Positions 9,606 to 19,566 of a stretch of 64,000 nt of DNA are shown piece after piece. Within the stretch, counting starts at the first letter, position 1. Each line of letters starts with the position of its first letter. A model generated the notes under the pieces. That model was not told the origin of the DNA. It worked only from the letters and a program-made list of their open reading frames with translations, and made no database searches. The translations under genes and the position numbers were made by a program. Source of the stretch: an uncultured Pelagibacteraceae bacterium (GTDB lineage Bacteria > Pseudomonadota > Alphaproteobacteria > Pelagibacterales > Pelagibacteraceae); NCBI GenBank assembly GCA_902588315.1, contig CACIOP010000003.1, positions 1 through 64,000 of the forward strand. The letters run 5' to 3'.

Positions 9606-10538
9606 TTATTTGAATAAATCTGATACTGAGGTTGAATTAGATATTCTTTTAATTGCTTCTCCCATAAGCCCTGAAATTGACAGAACTTCAATGTTTTTAG
9701 CACCTTTAACTCTGTTCATGTTATCAATTGTATCAGTTATTACTAAATTTTTAATTACTGATTTTTTAATTTTATTTACAGCTTCTCCACTAAGTACACC
9801 GTGAGTAATGTAAACATAAACTTCTTTGGCACCTCGATCTTTAAGAGCCTTAGCTGCGTTTACAATTGTACCACCTGAATCGATTATATCGTCAACAAGA
9901 ATACAAGTTTTTCCTTTAACATCTCCAATAATATTCATTACTTGAGATTGACCTGGTTTTGGTCTTCTTTTATCTACAATTGCTAGTCCAACATTTAAAA
10001 TCTTTCCTAGTGCTCTAGCTCTCTCAGTACCACCAACATCTGGCGCAACACAAATTAGATTTTTACTTTTTATCTTTTTTTTTACATGTCTTGCAAAAAT
10101 AGGTGTTGCGAACAAGTTATCAACTGGAATATCAAAAAATCCTTGAATTTGTCCTGCATGCAAATCAACAGTAACAACTCTATCTGCTCCTGCTTTAGTA
10201 ATTAGATTTGAGACAAGTTTTGCTGAAATTGAGGTTCTTGGTGCAACTTTTCTATCTTGTCTAGCATAACCAAAGTATGGAATAACAGCAGTAATATTTT
10301 TTGCTGACGATCTCTTAAGTGCATCAATACATAGTAGTAATTCCATTAGGTTATCATTTGCAGGAGATGAAACAGATTGAATTAAAAAAATACTATTACC
10401 TCTAATATTTTCATTTATTTCCACATAGATTTCTCCATCAGAAAAATTTCTTATACTAGAGTTTACTAATTTAGATTTTAGATATTTAGCAATACTCTTG
10501 CTTAATGGTTTGTTGCTATTTCCGGATAATAATTTCAT
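9606..10538 (-). CDS. prs: ribose-phosphate pyrophosphokinase (PRPP synthase)
   Basis: Makes PRPP from ribose 5-phosphate and ATP for purine, pyrimidine, His and Trp synthesis. The PRPP-binding loop '[11 protein letters not shown]', the '[10 protein letters not shown]' flexible-loop region and '[18 protein letters not shown]' are all present. The length of 310 is that of class I enzymes. It is 9 bases downstream of pgeF on the same strand. Confidence 0.97.
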   Translation of the reverse strand: MKLLSGNSNKPLSKSIAKYLKSKLVNSSIRNFSDGEIYVEINENIRGNSIFLIQSVSSPANDNLMELLLCIDALKRSSAKNITAVIPYFGYARQDRKVAPRTSISAKLVSNLITKAGADRVVTVDLHAGQIQGFFDIPVDNLFATPIFARHVKKKIKSKNLICVAPDVGGTERARALGKILNVGLAIVDKRRPKPGQSQVMNIIGDVKGKTCILVDDIIDSGGTIVNAAKALKDRGAKEVYVYITHGVLSGEAVNKIKKSVIKNLVITDTIDNMNRVKGAKNIEVLSISGLMGEAIKRISNSTSVSDLFK

Positions 10539-10547
10539 TAAAAAAGC

Positions 10548-11306
10548 CTAATAAAGCATAATTATTGAAATATTTCTACCATAATCATCATGATTTAGCC
10601 TTAACGCTCTTCTTGCACTAAAAAAATTATTATTAATATCAAATGTATCAATATTTAAAGACTCAATATTTTTTATTTTATTCTTTAAAAGACATGATTT
10701 CACATATTTAGGTAAATCAAAATAAAGCTTTTTGTACTTAATTTTAAAAAATTTATTATTTTTTTTATCCTTTTTTATAAATTTTCTTTTAAAATCTGTT
10801 TTTACTTCATAATTTTTAGCCGAGATAGCAGGTCCGATAGCTGCAGTAATATTTTTAGGATTAGATCCTTTTTTGATCATAAATTGGATTACTTTGCTAA
10901 TTATATCTTTGTATGCACCTTTCCACCCAGCATGAATTGCTGCAACTAATTTTGTTCTTTCATCACAGATTAAAATTGGCACACAATCAGCAGTTAAAAC
11001 GCCAATTGGCATGTTTTTTTGATTTGTAATTACTGCGTCTGCTTTTGGTTTTGATTTAAATGTGTTTTTTTCATCAATATAAACAAATTTATTACTATGT
11101 ATTTGATGAAGTAAAAAAATACTTTTAGAGGTGCTTTTTATTTTTTTTATAACTATTTTTAAATTTTTTTTAACATCTGACGGATTGTCTTTAGAACCAA
11201 GACCACAGTTTAAACTTTTATAAATTTTTTTTGATTTACCGCCAGTTTTATTAAAAAAACCATGTTTAATATTTTTAATTTTTGAGAGTTTTTTTGATTT
11301 TATCAA
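10548..11306 (-). CDS. pgeF: laccase-domain purine nucleoside phosphorylase family (YfiH/PgeF)
   Basis: Member of the YfiH/DUF152 family, described as peptidoglycan-editing factor and as zinc-dependent purine nucleoside phosphorylase/adenosine deaminase. The metal-site residues are visible in 'HQIHSNKF', 'TADCVPILICD' and 'AIHAGWKGAY'. The protein is unusually lysine-rich. The start overlaps the upstream methyltransferase gene by four bases (ATGA), indicating coupling. The biological role in this organism is not determined by sequence. Confidence 0.88.
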   Translation of the reverse strand: MIKSKKLSKIKNIKHGFFNKTGGKSKKIYKSLNCGLGSKDNPSDVKKNLKIVIKKIKSTSKSIFLLHQIHSNKFVYIDEKNTFKSKPKADAVITNQKNMPIGVLTADCVPILICDERTKLVAAIHAGWKGAYKDIISKVIQFMIKKGSNPKNITAAIGPAISAKNYEVKTDFKRKFIKKDKKNNKFFKIKYKKLYFDLPKYVKSCLLKNKIKNIESLNIDTFDINNNFFSARRALRLNHDDYGRNISIIMLY

Positions 11307-12355
11307 TTTTGAAAACCTGTTCTAAAATTATTTTTCTTATTTTTTATAAGCATGACTTTGAATAATTCACCCATCTGCTTGTCATCTATCAAACGTCTTA
11401 CCCTATAAAATAAATCTGCTTTTTTAGAAAATGCTATATTTTTGCTGATTATTTCAGCTCTTTGAAGAATACCCATACTTGTTAAAAATTTTTTTTGATT
11501 TGTAAAAATTGAATTAATTTCTTTAAACTGACTTATAAATTTCTCAAAAGAATGAAAGTTTATATTGTAAGTAATATCAGAGTCTCCAATATTTTCTAAA
11601 ATGTTAGAATATTTATGGTTATTTACCGCCTGAAGGGTTTCATGCATTTTACTGTCTGCATAACCATAATCAATTATTAACATTCCTCCATCATTTTTTT
11701 GCACTAGGTCGCAAATTGTTCTTAAATATTTAAAAGTGTCTGGTGAATATTCTATTATGTTCTGATTTTTTGATATTTCAAAATTCAGATACTTTTCAAT
11801 TTTTTCTATATCTATTTTTTCTTCTTTAAATTCAGCTTTTTTTGCATCATTCATAAACACGTATCTTTCAAACCAACCATCTTTTTTTTTAAAAAATTGT
11901 TTGATTGGTACGGCATCAAAGAATTCATTAGCTAAAAAAATTGTTGGGTTAGAGTTTATTTTTTCAATATCTTTTAACCATGAAAATTTTTTAGAATTTA
12001 AATTTTTTTTTTGTTCATTTATTAAAAAATCACTTTTTTCATGAATTACAAAACTGCAGGCATTGTAACATTCGGGAAAATTTATAAGTGTCTCATCAAT
12101 GACTTTCATCATTTCGCCATTTCCAGCTCCCAGTTCTAGCAAATTAAATTTTTTTGGAGAGCCTAAACTTTTCCAAAAAGTAATCGTCCAAATTGCAATA
12201 ATCTCTGAAAATAATCTTGTGATATTGGGAGCAGTAATAAAATCTCCATCTTCACCAAAAGGATTCTTTTTCATATAAAAACCTTTATCCTTATCGTAAA
12301 GAGCAAAATTTATAAATTGATCTAATGGTAAATTATTTGTTTTAGCGAGTTTCAT
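11303..12355 (-). CDS. MidA/NDUFAF7-type SAM-dependent methyltransferase
   Basis: Putative protein arginine methyltransferase of the family that includes mitochondrial NDUFAF7, the complex I assembly factor. The SAM-binding motif I 'LLELGAGNGEMM' is clear, preceded by the family's 'GEDGDFITAPNITRLFSEI' block, and 'FLANEFFDAVPIKQF' and 'IIDYGYA' follow. The start overlaps lgt by 14 bases. Lgt-methyltransferase-pgeF is a common alphaproteobacterial order. The bacterial target is inferred only. Confidence 0.85.
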   Translation of the reverse strand: MKLAKTNNLPLDQFINFALYDKDKGFYMKKNPFGEDGDFITAPNITRLFSEIIAIWTITFWKSLGSPKKFNLLELGAGNGEMMKVIDETLINFPECYNACSFVIHEKSDFLINEQKKNLNSKKFSWLKDIEKINSNPTIFLANEFFDAVPIKQFFKKKDGWFERYVFMNDAKKAEFKEEKIDIEKIEKYLNFEISKNQNIIEYSPDTFKYLRTICDLVQKNDGGMLIIDYGYADSKMHETLQAVNNHKYSNILENIGDSDITYNINFHSFEKFISQFKEINSIFTNQKKFLTSMGILQRAEIISKNIAFSKKADLFYRVRRLIDDKQMGELFKVMLIKNKKNNFRTGFQN

Positions 12356-13112
12356 ATTTTAAATAAAATAAGATTACCCCTGATAATATAAATATTAAAC
12401 TTACTACTTGCCCCATCGTTAAGTTTAAAAATATATAACCTAGCTGTTCGTCTGGAACTCTATAAAATTCAACAATAAATCTGAAGATTGAGTAAATTAT
12501 TAAAAATAATCCTGAAATTACACCAGGTTTATTTGAAAATTTGTTTTTAAAATAAATTAATAATAAAAATAAAAATAAACCCTCTAATAGTGCTTCATAT
12601 AATTGTGAGGGATGCCTAGGAAGATTATCTATCTGAACAAATGTTACTGCCCAGGGTACATTAGTTATAGTTCCATATAACTCTGAATTTATAAAGTTTG
12701 CTATTCGTCCAAAAAATAACCCCGCTGGAGCTACTAAAGCGACAATATCCAAATATAAGAATGGGTTTTGATTATTTTTTTTAGCGAAAAATATAGATGC
12801 GAAAATGACTCCAATTAAACCACCATGGAAGGACATTCCTCCCTGCCAAATTTTAAATATATCTAATGGATTATTTATATAAAAACTTAAATTATAAATA
12901 ATAATATAACCAAGTCTTCCTCCTAAAATTATACCTATAATTAAATAAGTTAAATAATCATCAAATTTATTTTTAACTTCTATGTCTTGGATAAATAATT
13001 TTTTTGCAAGAATCCAGCCTAATATAATTCCAAATATATAAGCTAAAGAATACCACCTAATTTCAAAAGAAAATATTTCTAATGCTACTGGGTCAAAATT
13101 ATTAATGAACAT
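12342..13112 (-). CDS. lgt: prolipoprotein diacylglyceryl transferase
   Basis: Integral membrane enzyme that attaches diacylglycerol to the lipobox cysteine of prelipoproteins. The conserved 'GGMSFHGGLIG' with the essential histidine region, the 'GRIANFINSELYG' signature and about seven hydrophobic segments are visible. The length of 256 is normal. Its presence means lipoproteins are made (bamD in this window has a lipobox). It is divergent from the ubiK-like gene across a very short AT-rich gap. Confidence 0.96.
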   Translation of the reverse strand: MFINNFDPVALEIFSFEIRWYSLAYIFGIILGWILAKKLFIQDIEVKNKFDDYLTYLIIGIILGGRLGYIIIYNLSFYINNPLDIFKIWQGGMSFHGGLIGVIFASIFFAKKNNQNPFLYLDIVALVAPAGLFFGRIANFINSELYGTITNVPWAVTFVQIDNLPRHPSQLYEALLEGLFLFLLLIYFKNKFSNKPGVISGLFLIIYSIFRFIVEFYRVPDEQLGYIFLNLTMGQVVSLIFILSGVILFYLKYETR

Positions 13113-13144
13113 TTATAATAATACTTATAATGTATATCTTAAAT

Positions 13145-13396
13145 ATGAAAAATTCTAAATTTATAATTGATAAGTTTGCTAAATTAATAGAGCAGGGACT
13201 AGTATCTTCAAAAGACTTAACTACTGAATTATTTAATATCTTAAAATCCAAAAGAGATGAGTTTGTTTTTAAAATGAAACTTACCAGTAAAGATGAGTTT
13301 GAAGTACTCTCAAAACGTGTTGAGAATCTCGAAAATAAAATAAATAAACTTGACAAAAAAAAAGTAAAAAAAGTTAAACAGGCAAGAAAACCTTAA
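13145..13396 (+). CDS. BMFP/UbiK-type accessory factor, small coiled-coil protein
   Basis: Small protein (83 residues from the ATG at 13145; an earlier in-frame ATG at 13130 would add 5). It resembles the BMFP/YqiC family, whose member UbiK is an accessory factor of aerobic ubiquinone synthesis. An N-terminal helical segment is followed by a heptad-patterned coiled coil ('EFEVLSKRVENLENKINKLD') and a basic lysine-rich tail. Family assignment rests on length, layout and position next to lgt. Its 3' end overlaps the convergent kinase gene by 23 bases. Confidence 0.7.
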   Translation: MKNSKFIIDKFAKLIEQGLVSSKDLTTELFNILKSKRDEFVFKMKLTSKDEFEVLSKRVENLENKINKLDKKKVKKVKQARKP

Positions 13397-14702
13397 CTCT
13401 TAAACCATCCATTTTTGATTTTTCTAACATTATATTTCCTCCATGTGATTTGATAATGTCTGATGAAATTGATAAGCCAAGACCAACACTTGATTTAGAG
13501 TCTGCTCGACCCTTATCTATTTTATAGAAAGGTTTAAATACATTTTCATACTCATCTTTTGGTATTCCAGGACCATCATCATCAATAACAATGAATAAGT
13601 TGGTATTTTTTTTACTTAAGTTAATTTCAACTTTATTTGCATATTTCAGTGAATTATCAATTAGATTATTAAGACACCTATTAATTAAATTTTTTCTGCC
13701 ATTAAAGTAAATTCTTGGTGTTAAGCTTTGTGAAATATTTTCGTTATTATATTTTTCAATAACTTCTGAAATTAATTCAGATAGATTAAACATTTCATCT
13801 TTTCCAACATATGATGAGCTGGTGAATTGCAAATATTCATTTAGCATTTTCTCCATTTCATTGATGTCTTCAGTCAATTTATTAACAGTTTCTTTATCTT
13901 TTATAAAAGCTAATTGTAGTTTCATCCTTGTTAAGGGTGTCCTTAAATCGTGACTTATTCCAGATAACATTTCTGTTCTTTGATTTAAGTGTCTTTCAAT
14001 TCTCTTTCTCATTTTATCAAATTCATGTCCTGCTTGTCTTATTTCAAGGGCTCCAGAAGGTTTGAACTCTTCAATATTTTCTCCCTTACCAAACCTTTCA
14101 GCCGCACGAGCTAGATTTGTGATTGGTCTAGTTTGATTTTTTAAAAATATTAGAGAAATGATCACCATTATAATTGCAGGTACTGTGATCCAAAGTGCAA
14201 ATATTCTTGCTGAAGAACTTGCAACCCTATCTTTAGGCACTAAAAATTTAAAATAACCATCTTCGTATTTAATTCTTAAATCAATTAATTCTTTATAACT
14301 TGTTGTATCAAACCAGTATTCATCTAATCCAAATTTAGATTTTAGTTCTCTTCTTAAAGTTCTATCTATAGGACTAAACCATCTTTCAGTATCTGTATTT
14401 TGTAATTTTTCGTTATTGGTGAACTCAATATTTAAATCTAAAAAAATAGAAAAAAGATCTAGCAACTCTTGTTTATTTTCTTGCTCACTTCCATAGGCTT
14501 CAATAAATGTGCTAATTTCATTTACCAAGGTTCTTGTCATACCTTTGTTTGTTTTGATCCAAAGGCTATCGAAAAAGACAATTGTAATTACTAGTTGCAA
14601 AACCAAAACTGGAATAGCAACTATAAGAAGTGCTCTATAAAATAATCTTTTTGGTAATATTTTTTTTAAGTAATCACTCAATCCAGAGAACATATCCTGC
14701 AC
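13374..14702 (-). CDS. membrane sensor histidine kinase (EnvZ-like)
   Basis: Two-component sensor kinase of 442 residues. It has two membrane helices (about 23-48 and 166-187) flanking a periplasmic region, a HAMP linker, a dimerisation domain with the H-box 'GISHDLRTPLTRMKL' (phospho-acceptor H251), and an ATPase domain with N box 'NRCLNNLIDNSLKYA', 'DDDGPGIP' and 'GLGLSIS'. The H-box matches EnvZ closely. Its start overlaps the response regulator gene by 29 bases, so the two form a cognate pair. The signal sensed is unknown. Confidence 0.92.
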   Translation of the reverse strand: MQDMFSGLSDYLKKILPKRLFYRALLIVAIPVLVLQLVITIVFFDSLWIKTNKGMTRTLVNEISTFIEAYGSEQENKQELLDLFSIFLDLNIEFTNNEKLQNTDTERWFSPIDRTLRRELKSKFGLDEYWFDTTSYKELIDLRIKYEDGYFKFLVPKDRVASSSARIFALWITVPAIIMVIISLIFLKNQTRPITNLARAAERFGKGENIEEFKPSGALEIRQAGHEFDKMRKRIERHLNQRTEMLSGISHDLRTPLTRMKLQLAFIKDKETVNKLTEDINEMEKMLNEYLQFTSSSYVGKDEMFNLSELISEVIEKYNNENISQSLTPRIYFNGRKNLINRCLNNLIDNSLKYANKVEINLSKKNTNLFIVIDDDGPGIPKDEYENVFKPFYKIDKGRADSKSSVGLGLSISSDIIKSHGGNIMLEKSKMDGLRVKVFLPV

Positions 14703-15351
14703 CTCTTATTGTTTGTAAAAATTTTGGATTTTTTGGATCAATTTCAATTTTTTTTCTAAGCCGAGTAATAATAACATCTATTGATCTCTCTTTATCTAGA
14801 TTAATTAATTGACCAATATCTTCCCTAGAAAATGTTTTGCCTGGGTTATTAATCATTTTTTCTAAAATCGTTTTTTCCGTTGCATTAATCTTAAATTCTT
14901 TATCACTTTTAAATATTAAAAGTTTATTCAAATCAATTTTCACATTTGCGAATTCTATAACCCTTTTCTGATCTGTTTTGATAGTTTTATTTAATATGTT
15001 CTGTATTCTTAGAATTAATTCTTTTGGTTCAAATGGTTTTGGTAAATAATCATCAGCACCAATCTCTAACCCCTCAACTCTTTCACTTGCTTCACCTTTG
15101 GCAGTGAGAAGTATTACTGGTGTATCTAATTTTTTTTTATTTTCTTTTAAAAATTCAAGTCCACTTTTACCGGGCATCATGATATCCAAAACTATTAAAT
15201 CAAACTTAATTATTTTGATTTTCTCTGATGCATTTTCTGCACTTTCAGCAGTAGTGACTAAAAATTTATTTTCATTTAAATACTTTTTTACAAGAGATCT
15301 AATTCCATCATCATCATCAACCACTAGTATATGTGCAATAAACTTATCCAT
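14674..15351 (-). CDS. petR: OmpR-family response regulator (PetR type)
   Basis: Receiver plus winged-helix DNA-binding regulator. The acidic pocket is in 'VVDDDDG', the phospho-acceptor is D56 in 'VLDIMMPG', and the switch lysine is in 'DYLPKPFEP'. The C-terminal winged helix contains 'ERSIDVIITRLRKKIE' and 'IRGAGYVLW'. It lies between a MarR-type gene resembling petP and a kinase, the arrangement known from Rhodobacter where PetP/PetR are needed for bc1 synthesis. The petR name is based on this context. Confidence 0.8.
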   Translation of the reverse strand: MDKFIAHILVVDDDDGIRSLVKKYLNENKFLVTTAESAENASEKIKIIKFDLIVLDIMMPGKSGLEFLKENKKKLDTPVILLTAKGEASERVEGLEIGADDYLPKPFEPKELILRIQNILNKTIKTDQKRVIEFANVKIDLNKLLIFKSDKEFKINATEKTILEKMINNPGKTFSREDIGQLINLDKERSIDVIITRLRKKIEIDPKNPKFLQTIRGAGYVLWIE

Positions 15352-15781
15352 TAATTATTTTACTTAGTACATTATCAAAATTAATAACTTCTTCAGAACT
15401 TGAATTTAGCAAAGCATTATAAATTCTCTTTTTTTGTAAATTGAAAATTTCATTAAAAATTTTTTTACCTTTATCATTAAGAAAAACATGTTTTACTCTA
15501 GTATCTTGGTCATCTTTTTTAAAAATGACGATTTCAAGTTTAATCAAATCTTTGAGAACACGATTTAAGCTTTGTTTTGTTACTTTTAATCTCTTAAGCA
15601 GCTCAGAAATTGAGATCCCCTCATACATTGACAGTAAATGAATTACTTTATGGTGTGCTAAACCAATTGAATATCTATCTAATATTTTTTTAGAGTCAGA
15701 AAAGGTTTCTCTATAGCTTACGAATAGTTTTTCAATGAGATCTTTAAGCTGGTCATCTTTTAAATATAAAAGTTCTTTCAT
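15344..15781 (-). CDS. petP: MarR-family transcriptional regulator (PetP type)
   Basis: Winged-helix MarR-like protein. The region 'LAHHKVIHLLSMYEGISISE' followed by 'LKVTKQSLNRVLKDL' corresponds to the DNA-binding helices and looks like PetP of Rhodobacter, a regulator paired with PetR. I chose the ATG at 15781 (145 residues) because family members start shortly before the 'LKDDQLKDLIEKL' block; an upstream ATG at 15829 would add 16 residues. It overlaps petR by 8 bases and is divergent from ilvE. Confidence 0.75.
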   Translation of the reverse strand: MKELLYLKDDQLKDLIEKLFVSYRETFSDSKKILDRYSIGLAHHKVIHLLSMYEGISISELLKRLKVTKQSLNRVLKDLIKLEIVIFKKDDQDTRVKHVFLNDKGKKIFNEIFNLQKKRIYNALLNSSSEEVINFDNVLSKIING

Positions 15782-15853
15782 AATAGGTAAGTTATATTGA
15801 CATATTAAAGATACAAAGATATTTTTCATTTATAAATTAAAAAATTTTCACAC

Positions 15854-16735
15854 ATGATACCTTACGACAAGCGATCTGGAAAAATATGGTACAACAACGA
15901 ATTAGTTGATTGGGCTGATGTTAAACTACATGTTTTAAGCCATGGTATGCACTACGCCAGTTGTGTATTTGAGGGTGAGAGAGTTTATGATGGTTCAATT
16001 TTCAAATTAGAAGAGCACACAGCTAGATTTTTTCATTCTGCAAGAAGAATGGGTTTTGAAATTCCATATACAGAAGAAGAAATCAATAATGCATCCAATA
16101 AAATTATAGCGACTCAAAAAGTAGAAAATGGTTATGTAAGACCTGTTGCTTGGAGAGGTAGTGAGATGATGGCTATTTCTGCGCAACAAACAAAAATACA
16201 TGTTGCGATTGCAACATGGGAATGGGGATCATATTTTGATCCTAAACTTAAAATAGAAGGAATAAAATTAAATATTTCAAATTGGAGAAGACCAGCGCCT
16301 AATACAATACCATGGGATACAAAGGCGTCAGGTCTTTACATGATTTGTACACTCTCAAAACATGAGGCAGAAAAGCAAGGATATACAGACTCTTTAATGC
16401 TTGATCACGAAGGAAATATTGCTGAAGCAACTGGTGCAAATATTTTTTTCAAAGATAAAAATGGAGAAATTCATACTCCAATACCAGATTCTTTTTTAGA
16501 TGGTATTACAAGAAGAACCGTAATTGAAATTGCAAAATCAAAAAATATAAAAGTGCATGAAAGAAAAATTAGTCCTACTGAACTACCTAATTTTGTTGGA
16601 TGTTTTTTAACAGGAACAGCAGCAGAGGTAACACCAGTATCTTGTATTGCTGAAAATCAGTTTAAAGTTTGTGATACTATTATTGATTTAAATGAAAGTT
16701 ACCAGGCATTAGTTAGAAAGAAAAAAGCAGCCTAG
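15854..16735 (+). CDS. ilvE: branched-chain amino acid aminotransferase
   Basis: Fold-type IV PLP aminotransferase performing the last step of Ile, Leu and Val synthesis. The PLP lysine is in 'PWDTKASGLYM', the class signature includes 'HVLSHGMHYASCVFEGERVY', and 'EATGANIFF' with 'FLDGITRRTV' and 'TGTAAEVTPV' are typical. Length 293. The promoter must lie in the short AT-rich gap shared with the divergent petP gene. The 3' end overlaps pgsA by four bases. Confidence 0.95.
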   Translation: MIPYDKRSGKIWYNNELVDWADVKLHVLSHGMHYASCVFEGERVYDGSIFKLEEHTARFFHSARRMGFEIPYTEEEINNASNKIIATQKVENGYVRPVAWRGSEMMAISAQQTKIHVAIATWEWGSYFDPKLKIEGIKLNISNWRRPAPNTIPWDTKASGLYMICTLSKHEAEKQGYTDSLMLDHEGNIAEATGANIFFKDKNGEIHTPIPDSFLDGITRRTVIEIAKSKNIKVHERKISPTELPNFVGCFLTGTAAEVTPVSCIAENQFKVCDTIIDLNESYQALVRKKKAA

Positions 16736-17316
16736 TCTTTACTGTCTTCAGACATAGCGTGATCAATACCTTTTCGCATATAATCATATGCGGTAAAAAG
16801 TGTTAATGCAGCGGATAACCACAAAAAAATTATACCTATTGTTTGAGCGTTATAATCTTGGAAATTAATTATTTTATTTCCCGTATCTCCAGATAATAAA
16901 AGAGCTATAGACACCATTTGTAATACTGTTTTAAGTTTAGCAAGGTTTGAAACAGGAAGTTTTATTTTTCCCTTTGCTAAAAATTCTCTCAAACCTGAAA
17001 TTAAAATTTCTCTTGTCAGAATTATGATTGCTGCAATCACCTCATAATTTCTGATTGTTCCATCCATAACCAGAAGTATTAATGCTGTAGCAACAATGAT
17101 TTTATCAGCTATAGGATCTAATAATTCACCCAGTTTTGACTCTACTCCAAAAATTCTAGCCAACATACCATCTAAAAAGTCTGTAAATGATGCAATAATA
17201 AATAATATTAAAGCAGTAAGATCACCATAAAATCCTGGAAGATAAAAAGCCAAAACAAAAAAAGGAACAATTATTATTCGCCCTATCGTTAATATGTTTG
17301 GAATTTTTTTTAGCAT
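16732..17316 (-). CDS. pgsA: CDP-diacylglycerol--glycerol-3-phosphate 3-phosphatidyltransferase
   Basis: First committed enzyme of phosphatidylglycerol synthesis. The CDP-alcohol phosphotransferase motif is complete: 'DFLDGMLARIFGVESKLGEL' followed by 'LDPIADK', providing the four aspartates. Several hydrophobic membrane segments are present. The length of 194 is normal. It is two bases downstream of uvrC, a conserved alphaproteobacterial order. Confidence 0.95.
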   Translation of the reverse strand: MLKKIPNILTIGRIIIVPFFVLAFYLPGFYGDLTALILFIIASFTDFLDGMLARIFGVESKLGELLDPIADKIIVATALILLVMDGTIRNYEVIAAIIILTREILISGLREFLAKGKIKLPVSNLAKLKTVLQMVSIALLLSGDTGNKIINFQDYNAQTIGIIFLWLSAALTLFTAYDYMRKGIDHAMSEDSKD

Positions 17317-17318
17317 AA

Positions 17319-19154
17319 TTATTCGTGAAAAAAGTTATATATCTTTTTTGCTACTTTTTCTTCAACACCTTCTACAGATTTTATTTCATCTAAGCTAGCA
17401 GACTCAACCGATCTTGCAGATCCAAAATGGTTCAATAAAGCTCTTTTTCTTATAGCCCCAATCCCCTCTATTTGATCTAGCAGAGATTTGCTGATACCTT
17501 TTTTTCTCTTTGCTCTGTGAGCGCTTATAGCAAATCTATGTGCTTCATCTCTTATTCTTTGAAGAAAAAATAGAGTAGGGTCATTTCTAGTGAATTTAAA
17601 TTCTTTGCCATTGTGAAAAAAAGTTTCATTTCCATTATTTCTAAATTTACCTTTTGCTATTGCAATAATTGGAATGTCGTGAAGTCCTAATTCATTAAGG
17701 CTCTCTCTAGCGACTGAATATTGACCTTTTCCCCCATCTACTAGAACCAAATCAGGAAAAGCAAGGTAATTATCTTTTTCTTGAACTGCTCTTTTGAACC
17801 TTCTATTTAATACCTCTCTCATCATTCCATAGTCGTCTTGCTCATTTTTTTTATGCTTAATATTAAATTTTCTATATCGTTTTTTGATAAATCCTTCATC
17901 GCCGTAGGCTATTAAAGCGCCAACACTATTTGTGCCTTGAATATGACTATTATCATAAACCTCAATTAAATTTATATTGGTTTCTAAATTAAATTTTTTA
18001 GCTACTGCATCGAACAATTCTTTATTATTCTGACTTTCATAAAGTTTTCTATTTAGACTATCCTTTGCATTTTTAATTGCTTGATTAATTACTTTTAGTT
18101 TTGATCCTTTTTTCGCAACTGAAATATTTATTTGTTTACCTTCTTTTTGTGCCAGTGTTTTTTCAATTAGTGTTTTTTCCTTTATTTCTTCTGAAAGAAT
18201 AACTGACGAAGGAACACTTTTATTTTCATAAAATTGAGAAACAAATGAATTAAGGATTTCACTAAACTTTTCATCTGGATCGTGTTTTGGGAAAAAAGCT
18301 TGATTACCCCAATTTTGTTTTGATCTATAAAAAAATACTTGAATACAAGTTTTTCCAGACTCTTTATATCCAGCAATAACATCTGCCTCAACTAAGTTTG
18401 CTTCATTAATTCTCTGTGAAGATTGAATTATGTTTAATGCTTTAATTCTATCTCTTAAAATTACAGCTTTTTCAAAATCAAGATCCTCGCTTGCCTTTTC
18501 CATTTGATTAGAAAGATTTTTTTGAATTTTCCTAGATTTGCCTGAAACAAATTCAATAGCATCTTCTACTGTTTGACTGTATTCCTCTTTTTTTACATAT
18601 CCTACACAAGGTCCAGAACATCTTTTTATTTGATATAAAATACAAGGTCTTTCTCTGTTTTTGAAAACGGTGTCATCACAAACTCTTAAATGAAAAATTT
18701 TTTGGATCATTTTGATTGTCCAATTAGCTGAACCAGCAGAAGCAAAAGGTCCAAAGTAAAAACCTTCTTTTGTTTTTTTTCCTCTATGTCTTTTTATTTG
18801 AGGCCATTTATCTTTATTACCAATAAATATAAATGGAAATGACTTATCATCACGTAAAAGGATATTAAATTTTGGTTTATGTTTTTTTATTAAATTTGCT
18901 TCTAGAAGTAATGCTTCACTTTCATTAGATGTTGTTGTTATCTCTAATTTTCTTGTTTGAGATAACATTCGTTCAGTTCTAATTATATGATTTTTTTCTG
19001 CAATATAACTTTTTAATCTATTAGGTAAATTTTTAGCTTTACCTACATAAAGAATTTCATTCTTTTCATTAAGCATCCTGTATACGCCTGGAAGTTTTGG
19101 TACCAAAGGTAGCTCTTTTTTAATTACTTCTTTTCCTATTTCAGAGCTTATCAT
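17319..19154 (-). CDS. uvrC: excinuclease ABC subunit C
   Basis: Dual-incision nuclease of nucleotide excision repair. The N-terminal GIY-YIG domain carries 'PGVYRM...[10 protein letters not shown]', a cysteine cluster is seen in '[18 protein letters not shown]', the UvrB-binding UVR motif is near residue 200 ('[17 protein letters not shown]'), an RNase H-like endonuclease domain follows ('[20 protein letters not shown]'), and C-terminal helix-hairpin-helix repeats close it. I favour the ATG at 19154 (611 residues); an upstream ATG at 19184 would overlap folB by 44 bases. Confidence 0.96.
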   Translation of the reverse strand: MISSEIGKEVIKKELPLVPKLPGVYRMLNEKNEILYVGKAKNLPNRLKSYIAEKNHIIRTERMLSQTRKLEITTTSNESEALLLEANLIKKHKPKFNILLRDDKSFPFIFIGNKDKWPQIKRHRGKKTKEGFYFGPFASAGSANWTIKMIQKIFHLRVCDDTVFKNRERPCILYQIKRCSGPCVGYVKKEEYSQTVEDAIEFVSGKSRKIQKNLSNQMEKASEDLDFEKAVILRDRIKALNIIQSSQRINEANLVEADVIAGYKESGKTCIQVFFYRSKQNWGNQAFFPKHDPDEKFSEILNSFVSQFYENKSVPSSVILSEEIKEKTLIEKTLAQKEGKQINISVAKKGSKLKVINQAIKNAKDSLNRKLYESQNNKELFDAVAKKFNLETNINLIEVYDNSHIQGTNSVGALIAYGDEGFIKKRYRKFNIKHKKNEQDDYGMMREVLNRRFKRAVQEKDNYLAFPDLVLVDGGKGQYSVARESLNELGLHDIPIIAIAKGKFRNNGNETFFHNGKEFKFTRNDPTLFFLQRIRDEAHRFAISAHRAKRKKGISKSLLDQIEGIGAIRKRALLNHFGSARSVESASLDEIKSVEGVEEKVAKKIYNFFHE

Positions 19155-19566
19155 GGCTCCTCTTTTTGGTAATTTGAATACCAACAGATGAACACTGTTT
19201 TAAGATTTCTAATTTTTCAATTTTTAACATTATTTTAGCAATCCTTTTGTCTTTAAATAGTTCATCAAAAACAGCTTCTGCTAATGTTTCTAGGAAATTA
19301 TAATGTTTCTTTTTTACAAGTTTCGTAATTAATTTTACTATAGTTCCATAATTAACAATGGATTTTATGTCTTTGTCGCTTGAAGGTTTTTTGTCCTCAT
19401 AGTCTATTTCAAGACTAAATTTAACTTTTTGTGATTTTTCTTTTTCAAAATCGTAATAACCAAGCTTTAAATCTAAAATTAACTCATTAATTATTATTTT
19501 TTTCTCATAATTAAATAAACTTTTATTTTTATCAATTTTGACAATTTTTAAATTATTTTTTTTCAT
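19141..19566 (-). CDS. folB: dihydroneopterin aldolase (FolB)
   Basis: Folate pathway enzyme of the tunnelling fold. The first ~25 residues are an extra lysine-rich leader. The core shows '[21 protein letters not shown]', '[10 protein letters not shown]', the active-site stretch '[15 protein letters not shown]' and the catalytic-lysine region 'LKIEKLEIL'. The length of 141 is slightly above the usual ~120 because of the leader. Its start overlaps the stop of a tiny upstream gene by one base (TAATG), and uvrC overlaps its end. Confidence 0.87.
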   Translation of the reverse strand: MKKNNLKIVKIDKNKSLFNYEKKIIINELILDLKLGYYDFEKEKSQKVKFSLEIDYEDKKPSSDKDIKSIVNYGTIVKLITKLVKKKHYNFLETLAEAVFDELFKDKRIAKIMLKIEKLEILKQCSSVGIQITKKRSHDKL

